A DNA stretch of 64,000 bases from Amphiura filiformis (lineage: Eukaryota; Echinodermata; Ophiuroidea; Amphilepidida; Amphiuridae). Numbering within the stretch: position 1 is the first letter of the stretch; every line of letters begins with the position of its first letter. Both the position numbers and the translations under genes were made by a program. The notes beneath the pieces are model-generated. The model saw nothing but the letters and a program-made list of their open reading frames with translations, did no database searches and was not told the origin of the DNA. This document shows, one piece after another, positions 35,620 to 48,417 of this stretch. The DNA lies in the NCBI RefSeq assembly GCF_039555335.1, contig NC_092631.1, positions 13,802,305 through 13,866,304 of the forward strand, written 5' to 3'.

Positions 35620-36875
35620 ATGTAGGTAAATAGGCTGATGTGATGCGATTTGCTGAGAGGTGACTCTAGTCTCTTCACATACTGGGATGTATACCACTTT
35701 CAAATGGATTGTCTCATGTGGCTGTGTGGAAGACTACAATCAGAGTTAAGCATCACTTATTTGGACTTTTAGGGAAATTGTGCTAAGTGTGTCATATGTG
35801 AGATTAAGAAAATTGAAATTTCCAATGTTACCATGGTTACCATATTCTCTTGCACTTTAAAGATGATGAGGGGCACCTTGTGAACCCCTTTTGTGCAATC
35901 GATATTTTGACAATATTAGTTTCAGGCCAACCTATTTTCCGCATGGTTAAAATGTGGAAAATAATTGTACTGACAAGGCTTGTTCATATGTACAAGTATA
36001 AATATTGCTTGTATGATAACATAATGTTGTGTAGTTTAAATGTGACGATCAAGCGAAGTGAGTTTTGTCAAAGTTTTTGTGTGTTATGTACAAATTTACA
36101 ATTCATATATCTTTTGATTTCTTACTTTCAGTCTTTGATGGCATTTTACATAACATTTTTAACTGAAAAGTTCAAAAATTTGAAAATGGACATACTTTTC
36201 ATATCATTGTTCTCATTTTCATAGATGTGATCTCTTTGCACAATAAAAATTCCTTTAAAAAAGGAATGGGCTCCCAATGGGAGTTAGTATGGCCTCTTTA
36301 TTTTTCAAATGGGGAAGATTATGTGATCCACCTGGATGATTGGACCCCATAATTTGAAACTAAAACTTGATAACCTTTTCAGAATTTGTGTTCACACTCC
36401 ACCAAGCCTGGAAATAACAGGAGCAAAATGAAAATTTGCGCTTGTTGGATGGTAAAATGCTCCTGGTTCTCAGATAAATTTGTGCATACAGATATAGACC
36501 AGGAGCAATTTTTAAGCAAATCTCTGTATATTTGCTCCTGGTACTAAAATCCTCATTTCAAGCCCTGTACTCCACAGACCCAAAACAATGTCTCCATCCA
36601 ACTGGACCCCATCATTTTTGGACCAAGCGGGAACCCAGGTCACATCTGATTGTCTAATCTAGAAATCTAATTTCTAGATTGTCCTACCACCACCAACGCC
36701 AACTTCAAAGCTTAGAAGCTTGGTTGTACCAGGGAAATGTAAACCTCTTCCCTGATTATATTGTATTATTATTTGAATGTTTGGTTATAGGGAAGTGGAA
36801 AGCCTGGTTATAATTGAACTGGTTAGTTGATCAATTAATGGAAAAACAATTTATTTTTCAGATATTTTATAATTT

Positions 36876-36962
36876 CATTGATTGATTGATTGATTAATAG
36901 TGTACTTATTGTGTGATTGATTGATCAATTGATCAATTGATTGATTTATTGACTGATTAACT
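36876..36962. repeat. (ATTG)n-rich low-complexity stretch
   Basis: TTGATTGATTGATTGATTAA is followed by TGATTGATTGATCAATTGAT and further ATTG units. Confidence 0.85.
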
Positions 36963-37002
36963 GATAGTAGTAATCAAATCAGGGATACATTGTATGATCA
37001 AA

Positions 37003-37225
37003 TACCGTAAAACCCCGTCTACAAGCATATCTAGTACTTCTGATGAAAGCTACATTTATCCAGGCGCCATTATGGAGTTTGAGCAAATAAATTACGGATC
37101 CAAGCATATACAAACAAGTATTATTTTAAGACCAATCTATTGTATTGGTATATTTACGCTTACTTCGAATTAATTTAGCTTTCATAAAAAACACTATATA
37201 TGCTTGTAGACGGGGTTTTACGGTA
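37003..37225. mobile_element. TIR element (MITE), 223 bp, TACCGTAAAA family
   Basis: The termini TACCGTAAAACCCCGTCTAC with AAGCATAT are present on both strands (28 bp perfect). TA at both outermost positions suggests TA target-site duplication as in Tc1/mariner-type elements. It is non-coding. Confidence 0.92.
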
Positions 37226-38099
37226 TACTTCAAACTGTTATCATCACACAGTTCATCTTAAAAAACGGGCCAGATTTAAGATGCAAATTAAGATCAAACG
37301 TTATGGATTTTTGCGATGAAAATGATATGATGACATAATGGACTGTGACGTTAATTGAATAGGTCCCTGAGGTATACAAGGTATTTGTAGTGGGACCAAT
37401 TAAGACGACTATTATGAATCAAGGAGTCCGACACGCACGCCCATGGAACATGGGGAAGTGCAGATGAATAAACCATTGAGCATGATATAGACCAATAATT
37501 TAGCGCCGTTTTCTAGATGTAATGCATGTTATCTCCTGGGACTTGTTAATACTGTTGAAGTTTGAATTTTTAAAAGGCAGAGCGGACGACGGGGAATTGT
37601 AAAAGCAATTGAAGTGTTTGAAATTTCTGCAGCTGTAACTTTCAGATGGGCAAAAATTGTTGGTTTTATATCACTATGGACCACAATGGCCTCATCCCAA
37701 TGGCATTGTTCAATAACCTCAATTAAACAATCATAGTACAAAATTTGACCTCAAGTTGCAGAGTATGAGTTTTTGTACCTAATTTTTTGAAGGTCATTCA
37801 ATGAATGTACAAATGTATTGGAGTTAAAGAACTGTGTCCTGATAGATGAGCATGTTGTGGATCCTAGTGTATACTGCGCACAAAAAGTATCCATACACGT
37901 AAAACAAAAGCAATATCTTAAAACTTATAAAAGATAATAAACCTAAATTTCAAAATGAAGTAGTCAATAGATAGAGAAATTTGTGCTGCATATTTTGAGG
38001 CATCGTTCAGCATAATAAGACTTAATTTCCCCAAATTACACCAATTTGAATGAAAAAAGAAAGGATTTAAAAAGTGACAAAAGTTAACATAAACTTTTC

Positions 38100-38530
38100 T
38101 TCAAAATATGCTAATTATGAACACAGCAAGTGAATGTTGATCTGTCACACTGACACTGTAATGAGCCTGTAACAAAGGCTGGTGGGAATGCACAATCTCC
38201 AATTCGCTTCCGTCCAGTGTTTTTATTAAAGACAGAGTTTCCTTGTACAGCATTGCCTTGGTCTTCTTGGCATTCATTCCTAGTCCTACTTTCTGTGCAG
38301 TAGCTTCAACAAGATGTAACAGTTCTTGCACGTCTTTGAGGTTGTCAGCTAGAAGAGCAATATCGTCTGCAAAATCCAGGTCTGTGATTGTCCGCGGGCC
38401 TATTCGCCTACTTTTCCTGGGCTCCAGAGTAAAGCCAAGTCGCTCTTCATTGCCTTCCATAGCCTTCCTTTAAACATAATCAAGGACTACGATAAAGAGG
38501 AATGGTGCCAGAGTGCCTCCCTGCATTGAC
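38100..38530 (-). pseudogene. LINE reverse transcriptase fragment with FADD box
   Basis: The minus strand encodes QGGTLAPFLFIVVLDYV, then after a stop and a shift MEGNEERLGFTLEPRKSRRI and TITDLDFADDIALLADNLKD. FADDIALLAD is the RT catalytic A/Y/FxDD motif of non-LTR retrotransposons. Both 5' and 3' parts are missing. Confidence 0.88.
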
Positions 38531-38832
38531 ATCTACATTGGTAGTTATTCACATTTTCTTTGCTTTACCCAAGTTGTTCGGCTCAAAATTAAAAGGGGAC
38601 ATATCTGACAGTAAAAGCTAACATTTTATGGAAAAGAAATACTAATCTATTTTTATGGAAATGTTACAATGTGGCTTTAAGTTAACAAATGTGGACTGTA
38701 AATGGATGGGATTGGGGATAGTGATTTTTAAATGTTTACTAGTTGAAATGTGGTGGTTGATGTGAACCAGTTGATGATATATTTTTTTTAATTAATCCGA
38801 TCTGGAACTAACATGTGCAACTCACTTTGCTG

Positions 38833-39107
38833 CATTGTGTCCGATACCATCAAGCATCTGATTGGTGATGTGTGTGGCAATGTTTTAATTAAAACAATAT
38901 CCAAACAATATCCCACATGTGTCACTTTTGACATTTCTACAGCTGAAGATACGGTTTTGTTCTCTTCTCTGGTAACATGATATCGTCCTATACTATTTTT
39001 CGCCCTGATGTGATATTGACGTCGAAACATTGTGACAGCTGTTTCGCACATTGTGTCCGATACCATCAAGCGTCTTATTGGTGGTGGTGTGACATTGTTT
39101 TAATTTA
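38833..39107. repeat. Pair of ~60 bp direct repeats
   Basis: CATTGTGTCCGATACCATCA with AGC, ATTGGTG and ATGTTTTAATT occurs at 38833-38891 and again at 39048-39107, with ~150 bp between. Confidence 0.8.
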
Positions 39108-39206
39108 AAAAAAATGCCCCTGTGACAAAAAATGAAAGAGAAAATCTGGAGGGCAAAGGAAAAGAAAAGAGCAAGAGCCCCTTTTCCATCAAAATTCACC
39201 CAGATC

Positions 39207-39566
39207 CATAGGCGTAGATCCCGGGGGGATGGGGGGGATTTATACCCCCCCAATATTTTGCCAGGGGGGATGCTCCATACAATCATCCCCCCAATGTTGA
39301 CTCCTGAATATAGGTTTCTGACCAAATTAACCTCATATTTGCCCATTTTAGCCCCAAAATGCAAATTTTCATGAAGCTTACAGCATTTATTCCACTTTTG
39401 CACCATATTTCATCAGTTTAGCTTCAAAATAGCAAAAATTTTCGCGCGCTTCTCGCACATTTGTAACATCAACTTATTCTGTCGCCAAAAGGTCCTGGAT
39501 TCACTATTCTTCAAGACTTTTTTTCAACACCACCCCCCCAATGTCAAAAAGAAATCTACGCCACTG
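39207..39566. mobile_element. hAT-like non-autonomous element, 360 bp, with perfect 8-bp target duplication
   Basis: The left end is CATAGGCGTAGATCCC and the right end inverted is CAGTGGCGTAGATTTC, with C-rich blocks just inside each. CCCAGATC flanks both sides (39199-39206 and 39567-39574). An 8-bp duplication plus CAGTGGCG ends fits hAT. It is inserted into a family B repeat. Confidence 0.88.
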
Positions 39567-39866
39567 CCCAGATCATGGGCAAAAATATAAGTTTTTGTGC
39601 GCTATGCGTGCAAAATGTCACAAGAAAGCCCTTTTCATCCCAATCATGGGCGAAAATAGTGTAAAATAAAAAATGTTTGCGTGCTACGTGCGCACATCAT
39701 CCCAGTAAAGCCTTTTTTGGACGCTCGAAGATGTACAGTCTCTCTAAAAACAAACGCGGTATATGTATGTATGATGCAACTGCAATTGTTTTTTGTCTGT
39801 GCCCAAATTTTTTTTATTTTGTCCTGCCTCCCCCAACCAAGAAAGCAGGCTACGGCCCTGCTTACA
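39567..39866 (-). mobile_element. Dispersed repeat family B, copy 2 (right part after nested insertion)
   Basis: GATCATGGGCAAAAATATAA and later AGCCTTTTTTGGACGCTCGA, GTACAGTCTCTC and GGCTACGGCCCTGC match the inverted family B copy at 10141-10345. The left remainder lies at about 39170-39206. Confidence 0.75.
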
Positions 39867-40094
39867 CCTCTACAACCTGTGTCGAAGATAAAGGCCATGT
39901 CTTCCATGGGGGGGGGGTGGATTTGAACTGGAATAGCATTTTGGAGGAATGAATGCACAGTGATGTGAGATGCTTTGTCATAAAAATTCCTTTAAAAAGG
40001 AAATGGGCGTACCAAAGAAAACTGTCAATGATTTAGGGTATTGTAAATGTTTAACATAAGTATTGGGAATAATGGTATGAATGACTGAACTAGG

Positions 40095-40128
40095 ACACAC
40101 ACACCCCCACACACCCCACACACACACA
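40095..40128. repeat. (CA)n-rich microsatellite
   Basis: An interrupted CA/CCCCA tract. A similar one is at 41356-41374. Confidence 0.85.
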
Positions 40129-40133
40129 AAGAA

Positions 40134-40240
40134 CTTAAGAGTTGGGGTATGAGCGTTTGGATATTATTTTTGGTGGGACATGAGAGCACATCAGACATAA
40201 GGAGTTGCATTCTGAATACTAAGAATGTTGTTTCGCCCAA
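40134..40240 (+). mobile_element. Half copy of the TTAAGG foldback element
   Basis: TTAAGAGTTGGGGTATGAGC, GTTTGGAT, GTGGGACATGAGAGCACATC and GCATTCTGAATACTAAGAAT match the left arm of 11783-12430. The right arm is missing. Confidence 0.8.
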
Positions 40241-41710
40241 AAACACTCTGTAGACTTTGTCAAAAAAAGATCAACATTTTGATAAACTAAATGTTCAATT
40301 GCTCAGTAATAGTTCACCGTGTATGTAATGTTACTGTGAACATTATATGAAATAATAAACTATAGATGATGAAGCCCAGGGCCCTGTTGTAAATACAATA
40401 TCTCAGCTTGATAGTGTGGCAGCGCATTCAAACAAAAACATGTAAATAATAATAATAATAACAACTTAGTTTCTCCATTACAACTGTGCCCCATCCCATA
40501 AATAAGTAAATGTGACACTTTTCTTTTCTCAATAAATACAGTTTATGTAATGTAACCTAGAGGTTGCAGTTTCTTGCAAGAAATTATTGTGACAGTTTGT
40601 GTTTCAAAAGAGTAAAATTTGGGGCTCTCCAAAAGGGTTCCAATCGTTGTATAACATTAAATGATCACATTTTTACACTGTGCTATAGCATACATGTATA
40701 GTGTGTGTCAGTGTATCAATCTTTCACTCTTTTACTCCTATATGAACTTGATTTTGTACAATTAGCAAATTATTACTTTCTGAGGCAATTGGATTGCACC
40801 AAGGAATATAGCATGAACTTGAAGAAAAATGGGTTTTTTTTCACTTCATGCCACTACATGTAATTCCCACCCCCTTTGATGTGTATTGTGTAATGTTAAT
40901 TTAGAAGTAGTTATAAACCTACATTATTTTGTTTTTATTTCAATGTCACAACACTTGATTATATTAGCTATAAAATTGGTAATGTATAGTGGTAGTGCTC
41001 GGGGAGGGCATTTCCCACAATCTTGTACTTTGTCCTCCCCTTCCCATTTCCCCCATCAAAATAAAAAGTCTAAAAAATACCCAATTCTGAGGCAAATAAA
41101 AGTATCACTTTGAGGCAGTTATTTAGATTGTTCCCCCATTTGGTTCCCTCTATTCCCCCCTTCCCCCTCCTCTGCAACTGTTTATAATTATTATCTAACT
41201 AAGTGGAGTACCTTTTGCCATGATCATTTTATCATAGGAATAAAAAAATTGTAATCAGACAAAAGGATCTACTTGATGTATACCAATTCATTGTTTAAAA
41301 AATTAAAACGTTTTTGAATAAGAATGTGTTATAATTCAGCCGAATGATTGTAACATCACACACACACACCCCCACATCTGATCAAGTAAATACATTAAAA
41401 TACCCCCTTCCCTGAACCCCCCTGTATTTTCCCTTCCCACTCTTGAATGCTGATTAATTTATTTTGAAAATGTACATTTGAGTTTCTTGAGCAATCTGTT
41501 ACTGGTTGCTCAGTTTACCAAACTACCCATGGAAGCTAAATTTAGTATGTGCGGTCAGGGACAGGATCCCGTTTTGCGGGGGTTGTGTTCTCGTTAAACT
41601 TGCGGGCATTAAAGAACCATGTGTCGGCTGGCCGGCCACACAAATTAAAAGAGCCGTTGCCTGCGGGTAAATCTCTTATTATATTGAATTATCACAAGGT
41701 GTTGTGGTAA

Positions 41711-41991
41711 TGGGCTATGCCATTTAAAATTCACACTACCCCTGTGGAAGATTTTGGAAATATCTTCCTAAGGGGGAGTATGTTTTTCAAATGTAACTGG
41801 TCAGAGTTAATCATTTTGAAACCCATACTCCCTCTGTATTATAGTTTTACCTATATCTTCCACAACTGGAGTAAAGTATTTCAAATAGAAGTTACCCAAC
41901 TGTTTATTCTATTCAAAACTCATACTCCCTCTGTGGAAGACTTTAGCTAAATCGTCCACAGGGGAGTGTGGACTTTAAAAGGAATAGCCCA
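41711..41991. mobile_element. GGGCTATTCC-family element, 281 bp variant
   Basis: It starts TGGGCTATGCCATTTAAAAT and ends GGACTTTAAAAGGAATAGCC. Three internal half-units contain CATACTCCCTCTGT with TGGAAGA or GTATTATA. Confidence 0.85.
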
Positions 41992-42536
41992 ATGTAGTTT
42001 AAATCTAGACATTTTCAAATTTATGATCAAGACTTTTATGCCATATTCAATCTTGCTTACAAGTTCTTCACTTTCAAATTGCTTTGTATTTTGTGTAATT
42101 ATATCACAACAAGAAAGACAGCTCTGAGTAACTCTATAGCATTGATAATGATATGGATGTTAGGTACAACACACTTCTCTGCCAATAAATCTTATTTTTC
42201 TCCTCGCATTCATGCACATATCAACATTGTAATCCATTTTACGTTTGCAAGTCAACAGCGATACAGATTGCCATGTCTTTGCGGGGTCTAGTCCCTTGAA
42301 AGCTGCTACCACTATCTTTAAAATTACAAGCGTAAGTTGGTACAAAGTCGTACAGAGAAGACTAGCGACTGTTTTATCCCGAATGCATTTGAGGCACGGC
42401 TGTCTGTCAGAGCTGGTCTATAGCCTACAGATGTTGATTCTTATATTGTTAGATGTGTTTGCTTAGTATGGAGCAAAAACAGTTATACATTATTGGGTAT
42501 AAGAACTTGGTATATGAGAAGGGTTACATACAGCTT

Positions 42537-42711
42537 TTCTATTTGAAATCCTTCCAGTATGGAAGACATGATTGTAATCTCCCACACAGGGTGTGTAGAT
42601 TTTAAATTGAGTAACCCATTTAGGTAACCCCATTTGAAATTCTTACTCCCTGGGTAGAAGATTAAGGTTGTGTCGTCCATAGGGGGTGTATGGATTTCAA
42701 CTTGGATAGCC
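42537..42711. mobile_element. GGGCTATTCC-family element, eroded copy
   Basis: TTTGAAATCC, ATGGAAGACATGATTGTAAT, CTTACTCCCTGGGTAGAAGA and GGGGGTGTATGGATTTCAAC follow the order of the 35440 copy. Its left end has decayed. Confidence 0.8.
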
Positions 42712-43870
42712 AATATAGGTACATGTATGCTGCTTTCCCAAGTAAAAATGCAGTATCTGTAATATAAATTATAAAACAAATACTGTATTCAGTGGTCATT
42801 TTTGCGAGGGGGTTTATTTTCACGGATTTCAAAAATGGTGTTTCATCTGCGAAATTAACAACTCGCGTATGTTTAAATGTATTGGAGGTATACATGTAGG
42901 GCAGGACCAAGCAATCGTGAAAATGACATTCGCCAAAATATCTCTCTGACTCCAATTCACGAATACATCTGTACTAGGTTAGGGTTTAACAGGGATTGGA
43001 CTTCAATTGAGCACAGAGGAGTAACTCAGATGCGAGTTAAACCTTTTGCATGCCTAAATGCAAAAAATATGTGATAGAGGCGTAGCCTGTTGATGAATCG
43101 TTTGTGATTATTATTAGTGTATGAGGATATCATACCACTCCAAAAAAATAATAAATGTGAAGAGACAGTCAAGGTTGGGTGGTAATAGGGTTGAATGTGT
43201 ATTCTAATATATTGTCTCATCATTATTTCTGTTTGTTCGCACAAATTAATTTGCAGCTACGTTTTCTACGAACGTTGCTGTGCAGTACTCTAATTTGAAT
43301 GGTACTAATTAAGAAACTGTAACATATATAGGACGGATATGATATGAGATGCTTGAATGCAAGTTTTGAAAAATTATGTGAAAATTTATTTGAAAAGGAA
43401 AGACTGGTCTGTGAAGGGATTATCAGGTATTTGCTAGACTAAAACACCCAAAATTCACCAAAGAACAACCATATAATTATAAATTTGTCTAATGAACCAA
43501 ACAAATGGCAAAGGTTAAAGCTGAAAGCAAAATTTGGCATTCGACAATTATGAAGGTAGGATGAAGGTGTGTGTGTAGATTTAGTACCACATGAGTGAGC
43601 TGCCAAAATTCAGAAAATGTTTTATTACTGGAGGCTTTTTTGGCAAAGGTGAAGGAAAGAAGGGAGGAAGAAAGCAGATGAAGAGAAAAGGGGTTTTCTT
43701 GGCAGGGGATAGCATGCCATGGGGTGTATCGTGGCCTGCCAAGCTTTCAGTGCCATGTGTGTTCGCATGATGATGCAATCGGATCGTGTGAGATACTTAT
43801 GAGGGGGGGGGGGATACTTTCACTTGCAGTTGCTTTGTGCTATAGCCCTTTGTAGCTTTTGGTTGGGTTA

Positions 43871-44151
43871 GGGTTATATCACTTCCCACAATGCATTTTT
43901 CTATTTTCGGTACGTACTGATTTGCTATCTAGTGCAAAATGGGTCGATAGTGACAAAAAGTACAATGAACCGAGCACAACCAGATCTTGCAAATTATGTT
44001 TATTTCATGACTGTCGAGTGTCGACCCATGTGTAGCCAGTCTATTCTCAACATGAAAACAAAGTGAACTTGTACAAAGTAATGGGAGTTTTATTTGCTGG
44101 AATCAGGTGTCGTGTTGCAAAGGATTCTGGGAAGGGTATGATATCTTCTCT
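43871..44151. mobile_element. TIR repeat with CTTCCCACAATGC end, copy 1
   Basis: The left part is TTATATCACTTCCCACAATG, the right part AAGGATTCTGGGAAGGGTAT. The same ends and inner blocks (CTGATTTGCTATCTAGTGCA, GAAAACAAAG) occur inverted at 48227-48417. Confidence 0.8.
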
Positions 44152-45321
44152 CGGGGTTAGTGTAGTTTGTTAGATGAACATGAAATATTATGATTAATTT
44201 GGCCTATTTATGATTGTTGATAATTTGATGGAGTGAATAGACGAAATATGCCATTCAGAAAGTATCTGATACATGTAATCCCTTTTTGTAATTATCAAAT
44301 GAAATTGTTTAGTTTTTCCGAGTCGTACATAAATACCAGGTTATAAATTCTGCTATAATACAAACATAATTGACTTGCAATGTGTAATCTGCTTCTCAAC
44401 TAAAGCTGAAGATGCTGGAACAACTCATTGATTCGGCTAATTATGCAATTTGCTCTTGGCGATATTTTTCCCCTGTGCAAAAGGTTAAGAAGAGACTATT
44501 ACATAGGTTCAATGCAAGAAGATCGTAAGTACATTGTTATAAGAAATCACTTACAGCCTTTTGCCGCTAAAGTGTCCATCCACTATTGATGGAACTTAAT
44601 ATTAAAGGTACCTTTGCCCCGGGGAGTTGAAAAGACTCCACGATTATCACCAGTGATGATGAGCGAAGTCGCCTTGATAAACTAACACGCACTGTTTGGA
44701 TTTTATGAATATTAAAATTTTTATCTGGGAGATGCTTTCTTCTATGGAAGCATTTTTTTTGGTCTTGAAAATAAACCGATGCTTATGGTTTCCACAAGGT
44801 GCCTTAGTTACTCAGTTGGGCTGTATTCAAATGGGTAACTGAGCTTTAGGGTGGAGAAGGTCATTGCACTTTGGGAAAAATTGGGCTACCTTTGCAAGTA
44901 TGAAGGCACAATGGCTGCAAATGTGGCTGATTTGTGCTCCAAAGTGTGGAATTCTCTTGTTTTATGGCCTTCGATTTGATCGTTCATAGTGTGGACTGTG
45001 AAGGAAACTTACCATATAGTCAATCAAATCAAGCTCCCCCCCCCGCCTGATTCAGCATTTTCTTTTGATGGAATGAATCAAAACACCGCCCGCCGCCACC
45101 TTGTCGGAATGCTCGTCGCGCCTTTGGTTCATGAAATTATGGCTATACTCTCAATGCCTTTGATGGTGTTTATCATTGGCCAATTACTTGCTCATTATTG
45201 ATTTGAGCTTCCAGGTTTTTCTGCTGGAATTTTCCTTTTCTGTGTGGAATAATAGTGCACAAATTTGTGGGGAGTTGGTGATTGCTTTTAAAAATTGTGT
45301 AAGTGAATGCCGGATGTTACT

Positions 45322-45509
45322 AGGGCTATTCCAGTTGAAATCCATCACCCCCTGTGGAAGACATGATCTTAATCTTCTATGCAGGGATGGTGAATTATAA
45401 ATGGGAGTTACCTGAATGGATGACTCCATTTGAAATCTACACTCCCTGTTTGGGAGATTAAGGTCATGTCTTCCACAGGGGGTGTATGGATTTGATCTGG
45501 AATAGCCCA
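45322..45509. mobile_element. GGGCTATTCC-family element, 188 bp
   Basis: GGGCTATTCCAGTTGAAATC on the left and GATCTGGAATAGCCCA on the right, with GGAAGACATGATCTTAATCT inside. It is close to the 35440 copy. Confidence 0.9.
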
Positions 45510-45781
45510 TTTTATCTAGAGGGTTTAGTGTTTTTTCAGGAATGTGTGTTATGATAAGATCAAGGTGAAGTAGGGATAAGTGGGTCAGTGTGTAATTTTA
45601 AAGTACATGTAATCAATATTGAGGATCTTCTTTTAGATTTGACCGTTTGTATGAAAGAAGAGTTCAAGCAAAGCGCAAAGCATGATATACATCACATGCA
45701 GTCTTCTTATTTTTTATTATCAATAAATTGTTATTGCAAGTATTATTTTACTCATTTAATTTTACATATTTAATTTTTAAT

Positions 45782-46123
45782 TTAAAAGGGCATTTCTTGA
45801 TACACAGTCTCATCCCCAAATTTTCTCAAAAAAAGTTGAGATTTTTATACCACTGGAAACCTCTGGCTACATAATGTTAATGTACAAAATATTTCTTGCA
45901 GATTAAGTCGTTTAGCAAAAATATCGTCAAATTTGAATTCTGGTATACCAGAACGAAATTACAACAGTGGCCTATATGGAGCAGTGTAATACACATAATC
46001 ATGCATAACTCGCAAATGCAAAATCGTAATCAACTAAAATTTTGGGAATAAGCTGTTTTCGTGGATATCTATTGAAAAATGTCATAAAAAGAGGATTTCT
46101 AGGATGACGAAATGCTCCTTTAA
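45782..46123. mobile_element. Short (342 bp) relative of the 13842-15020 element
   Basis: TTAAAAGGGCATTTCTTGAT is on the left and inverted TTAAAGGAGCATTTCGTCAT on the right. Inner blocks such as CAAAAAAAGTTGAGATTTTT, TTTCTTGCAGATTAAGTCGT and CATGCATAACTCGC match the long element with about 0.8 kb deleted. Confidence 0.85.
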
Positions 46124-46263
46124 ATTGAACTAATAAAACTGTATTCATCTTAATTGCTGCTTCTGTAATTAATAATTCTGTAATTAATAAGTATCTTCAT
46201 ATCACTAAATATGACTCACTGGCAGTTTGAAATCCAAGATGGTGTATCATACGTATTTATCAG

Positions 46264-46803
46264 TACCGTACTGACTCGAGTATAGTCCCACCCTGTTTTT
46301 GGATGAACATTTTTTCAAAATTGGGGGGTGGACTCGAGTATAGTCCCACCCGTTTTTGGGTGAACATTTTTTCAAAATTGGGGGTGGGACTATACTCGAA
46401 TTTCAAAAAGTTATTTATTTTTTTCGGCTTTGGAGTGTCCCTGGACCTAGACCTAAATGTTAGGATCATTCATGGTTGATTAAAAAAAAAATTGTAGGCC
46501 TTTGTGTTTTGAATAAATTTGTACTCATGTCATACTCTATTAATGATTTCAAAATGCATTCATTTGAAATCATTAATAGAGTATGACACGAGTACAAATT
46601 TATTCAAAACACATGGCCTACAATTTTTTTAAAATGAACCATGAATGATCCTAGCATTTAGGTCTAGGTCAAGGGACACTCCCAAAGTAAAAAAAAACAT
46701 TATTATTATTTTTTTTTTTCAATTTCTGAAATTTTTCAAAAATTTGGGTGTGGGACTTTACTCGAAGGAGGGACCGTGGGACTATACTCGCGTCAGTACG
46801 GTA
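46264..46803. mobile_element. 540-bp foldback element, almost fully palindromic
   Basis: The ends are TACCGTACTGACTCGAGTAT and inverted TACCGTACTGACGCGAGTAT, continuing AGTCCCA. The inner arms pair through CTAGACCTAAATG, CATTCATGGTT, TTTGAATAAATTTGTACTC and ATACTCTATTAATGATTTC around about 46556. The left arm carries an extra ~57-bp tandem duplication (TCGAGTATAGTCCCACCC twice). Confidence 0.93.
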
Positions 46804-48226
46804 ATTACTACAAAATGATGTCTGTAAGTGCATTTGTATGCAAGAGTGTGATTTACTTACTGAAATTCTACTATAATTTGGCAATGAACTGGATAGAAGT
46901 TTAGAATATAGGCTTTGTCCATGCAATTTAAAGCGATCATGACAGTCAGATTTTGAGCTTACTCACATTATATGGCATGGAAATTTCTGTATTTCAGGCA
47001 CTTCTGCATTGAAAAAAATTATGGGGGTATAATGGGTATTTAGTAGAGGTGGGCATCTATTATATTTTGTACGTACAATATTTACGATGAATCTTCCAAT
47101 GTATGCAGGTGTTGGTCGCCGTGCATTCGCTAAATTCAGTAAATTTTCATCGTCAACCGTGCAATTGAATGGGATTATTTTGACATTTTAAAACGCTTGA
47201 AATATCACAAACAAATAGGCCTATGTTAATAAATAATATAAATACAAGCTAAAACTGTTGGGGTTCGATAATGAACCCCACAAAACTAACCGAGTATATG
47301 GAAAATGCCATAAGACCGGGCGGTTTCACAAGTTGCCGGCTCTATCATGCCACTCGCCGCCTGAATGTATGGGCATTTCATTTAGTATGGAAAATCAATC
47401 TGTGTAGTTTTGTAACACATTTCAGAATATATGTAGAATTGTATAGTAATTGTACCATTCATTTAGTAAACCAAATATCATAATTTTTGTGGCACTTTGC
47501 TTAAAATATGGCGCATAATCCGCATATTGCAATGCGATCCCAGCTCAGCGATATTATGCCCTGCTTAGCGATATTATGCCCTGCTTAAAAGTATCATTAT
47601 AGCCTTTTTGAATACATCATAGGTGTATTTGTCATTGCACCATAGCTAAATTGGAGGCTGAATAAAGTCAGCAAAGTCAATCCACCAAACCGATTTTAAT
47701 CAAGGCCTCAAAGAAATGAATTTTTACTGGGGCTATTTTATCAATTTTCTTCAGAAAAATTGCCTCGTCTAAATTGAGTGTTGCTCATATTCCAGGGGGT
47801 TATTTTAGAAACTACCTCATCAGTCATCACCCCCTGTATTCTTTTAGCTCTGATTTGAATATACCGTACCGAATGAAAAGATTATGTTTGCGTGATCTGC
47901 CGCAAAAGTCAGTACAACGTGGAGCGACAAATTCAATTTGGCCAAATATGAAAGGTCACATCAAAAGAGAGTAGAAAAGAATTGTATCAAATTATTGGCA
48001 AATTTCAATCTAGCAGAGATTTGCATTCAACAGCAGTTTTTTCCAGACTATGCTCTGATGAAATTAATGTGATTCGAAAGGTGTGAATGAAGCTATTGCT
48101 GAATATTATACAGAAATAAGCATATTTTCTTGGGACTGTATCAAAACAGTTTTCAAGCTTTTTTCCTCTATACATTTATACTGTCATCTTTTCCCTTTGG
48201 AATCTAGTTGCAATGTGTGATGAAGC

Positions 48227-48417
48227 AGAGAAGTTACTTTACCCTTCCCAGAATCCTTTGCTACATGATGCATCACCTCACTACATCAAATGTCACTCCT
48301 ATTACAAGTACAGGATCCCTTTGTTTTCATAATTGAGAATTTGCACTGGATAGCAAATCAGTATAGAAATTTGAAATGGAAGAAATGCATTGTGGGAAGG
48401 GTAATATATCTTCTCTG
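48227..48417. mobile_element. TIR repeat with CTTCCCACAATGC end, copy 2 (inverted)
   Basis: ACCCTTCCCAGAATCCTTTG is on the left and GCATTGTGGGAAGGGTAATA on the right. It is the same family as 43871-44151, shorter and in reverse orientation. Confidence 0.8.
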
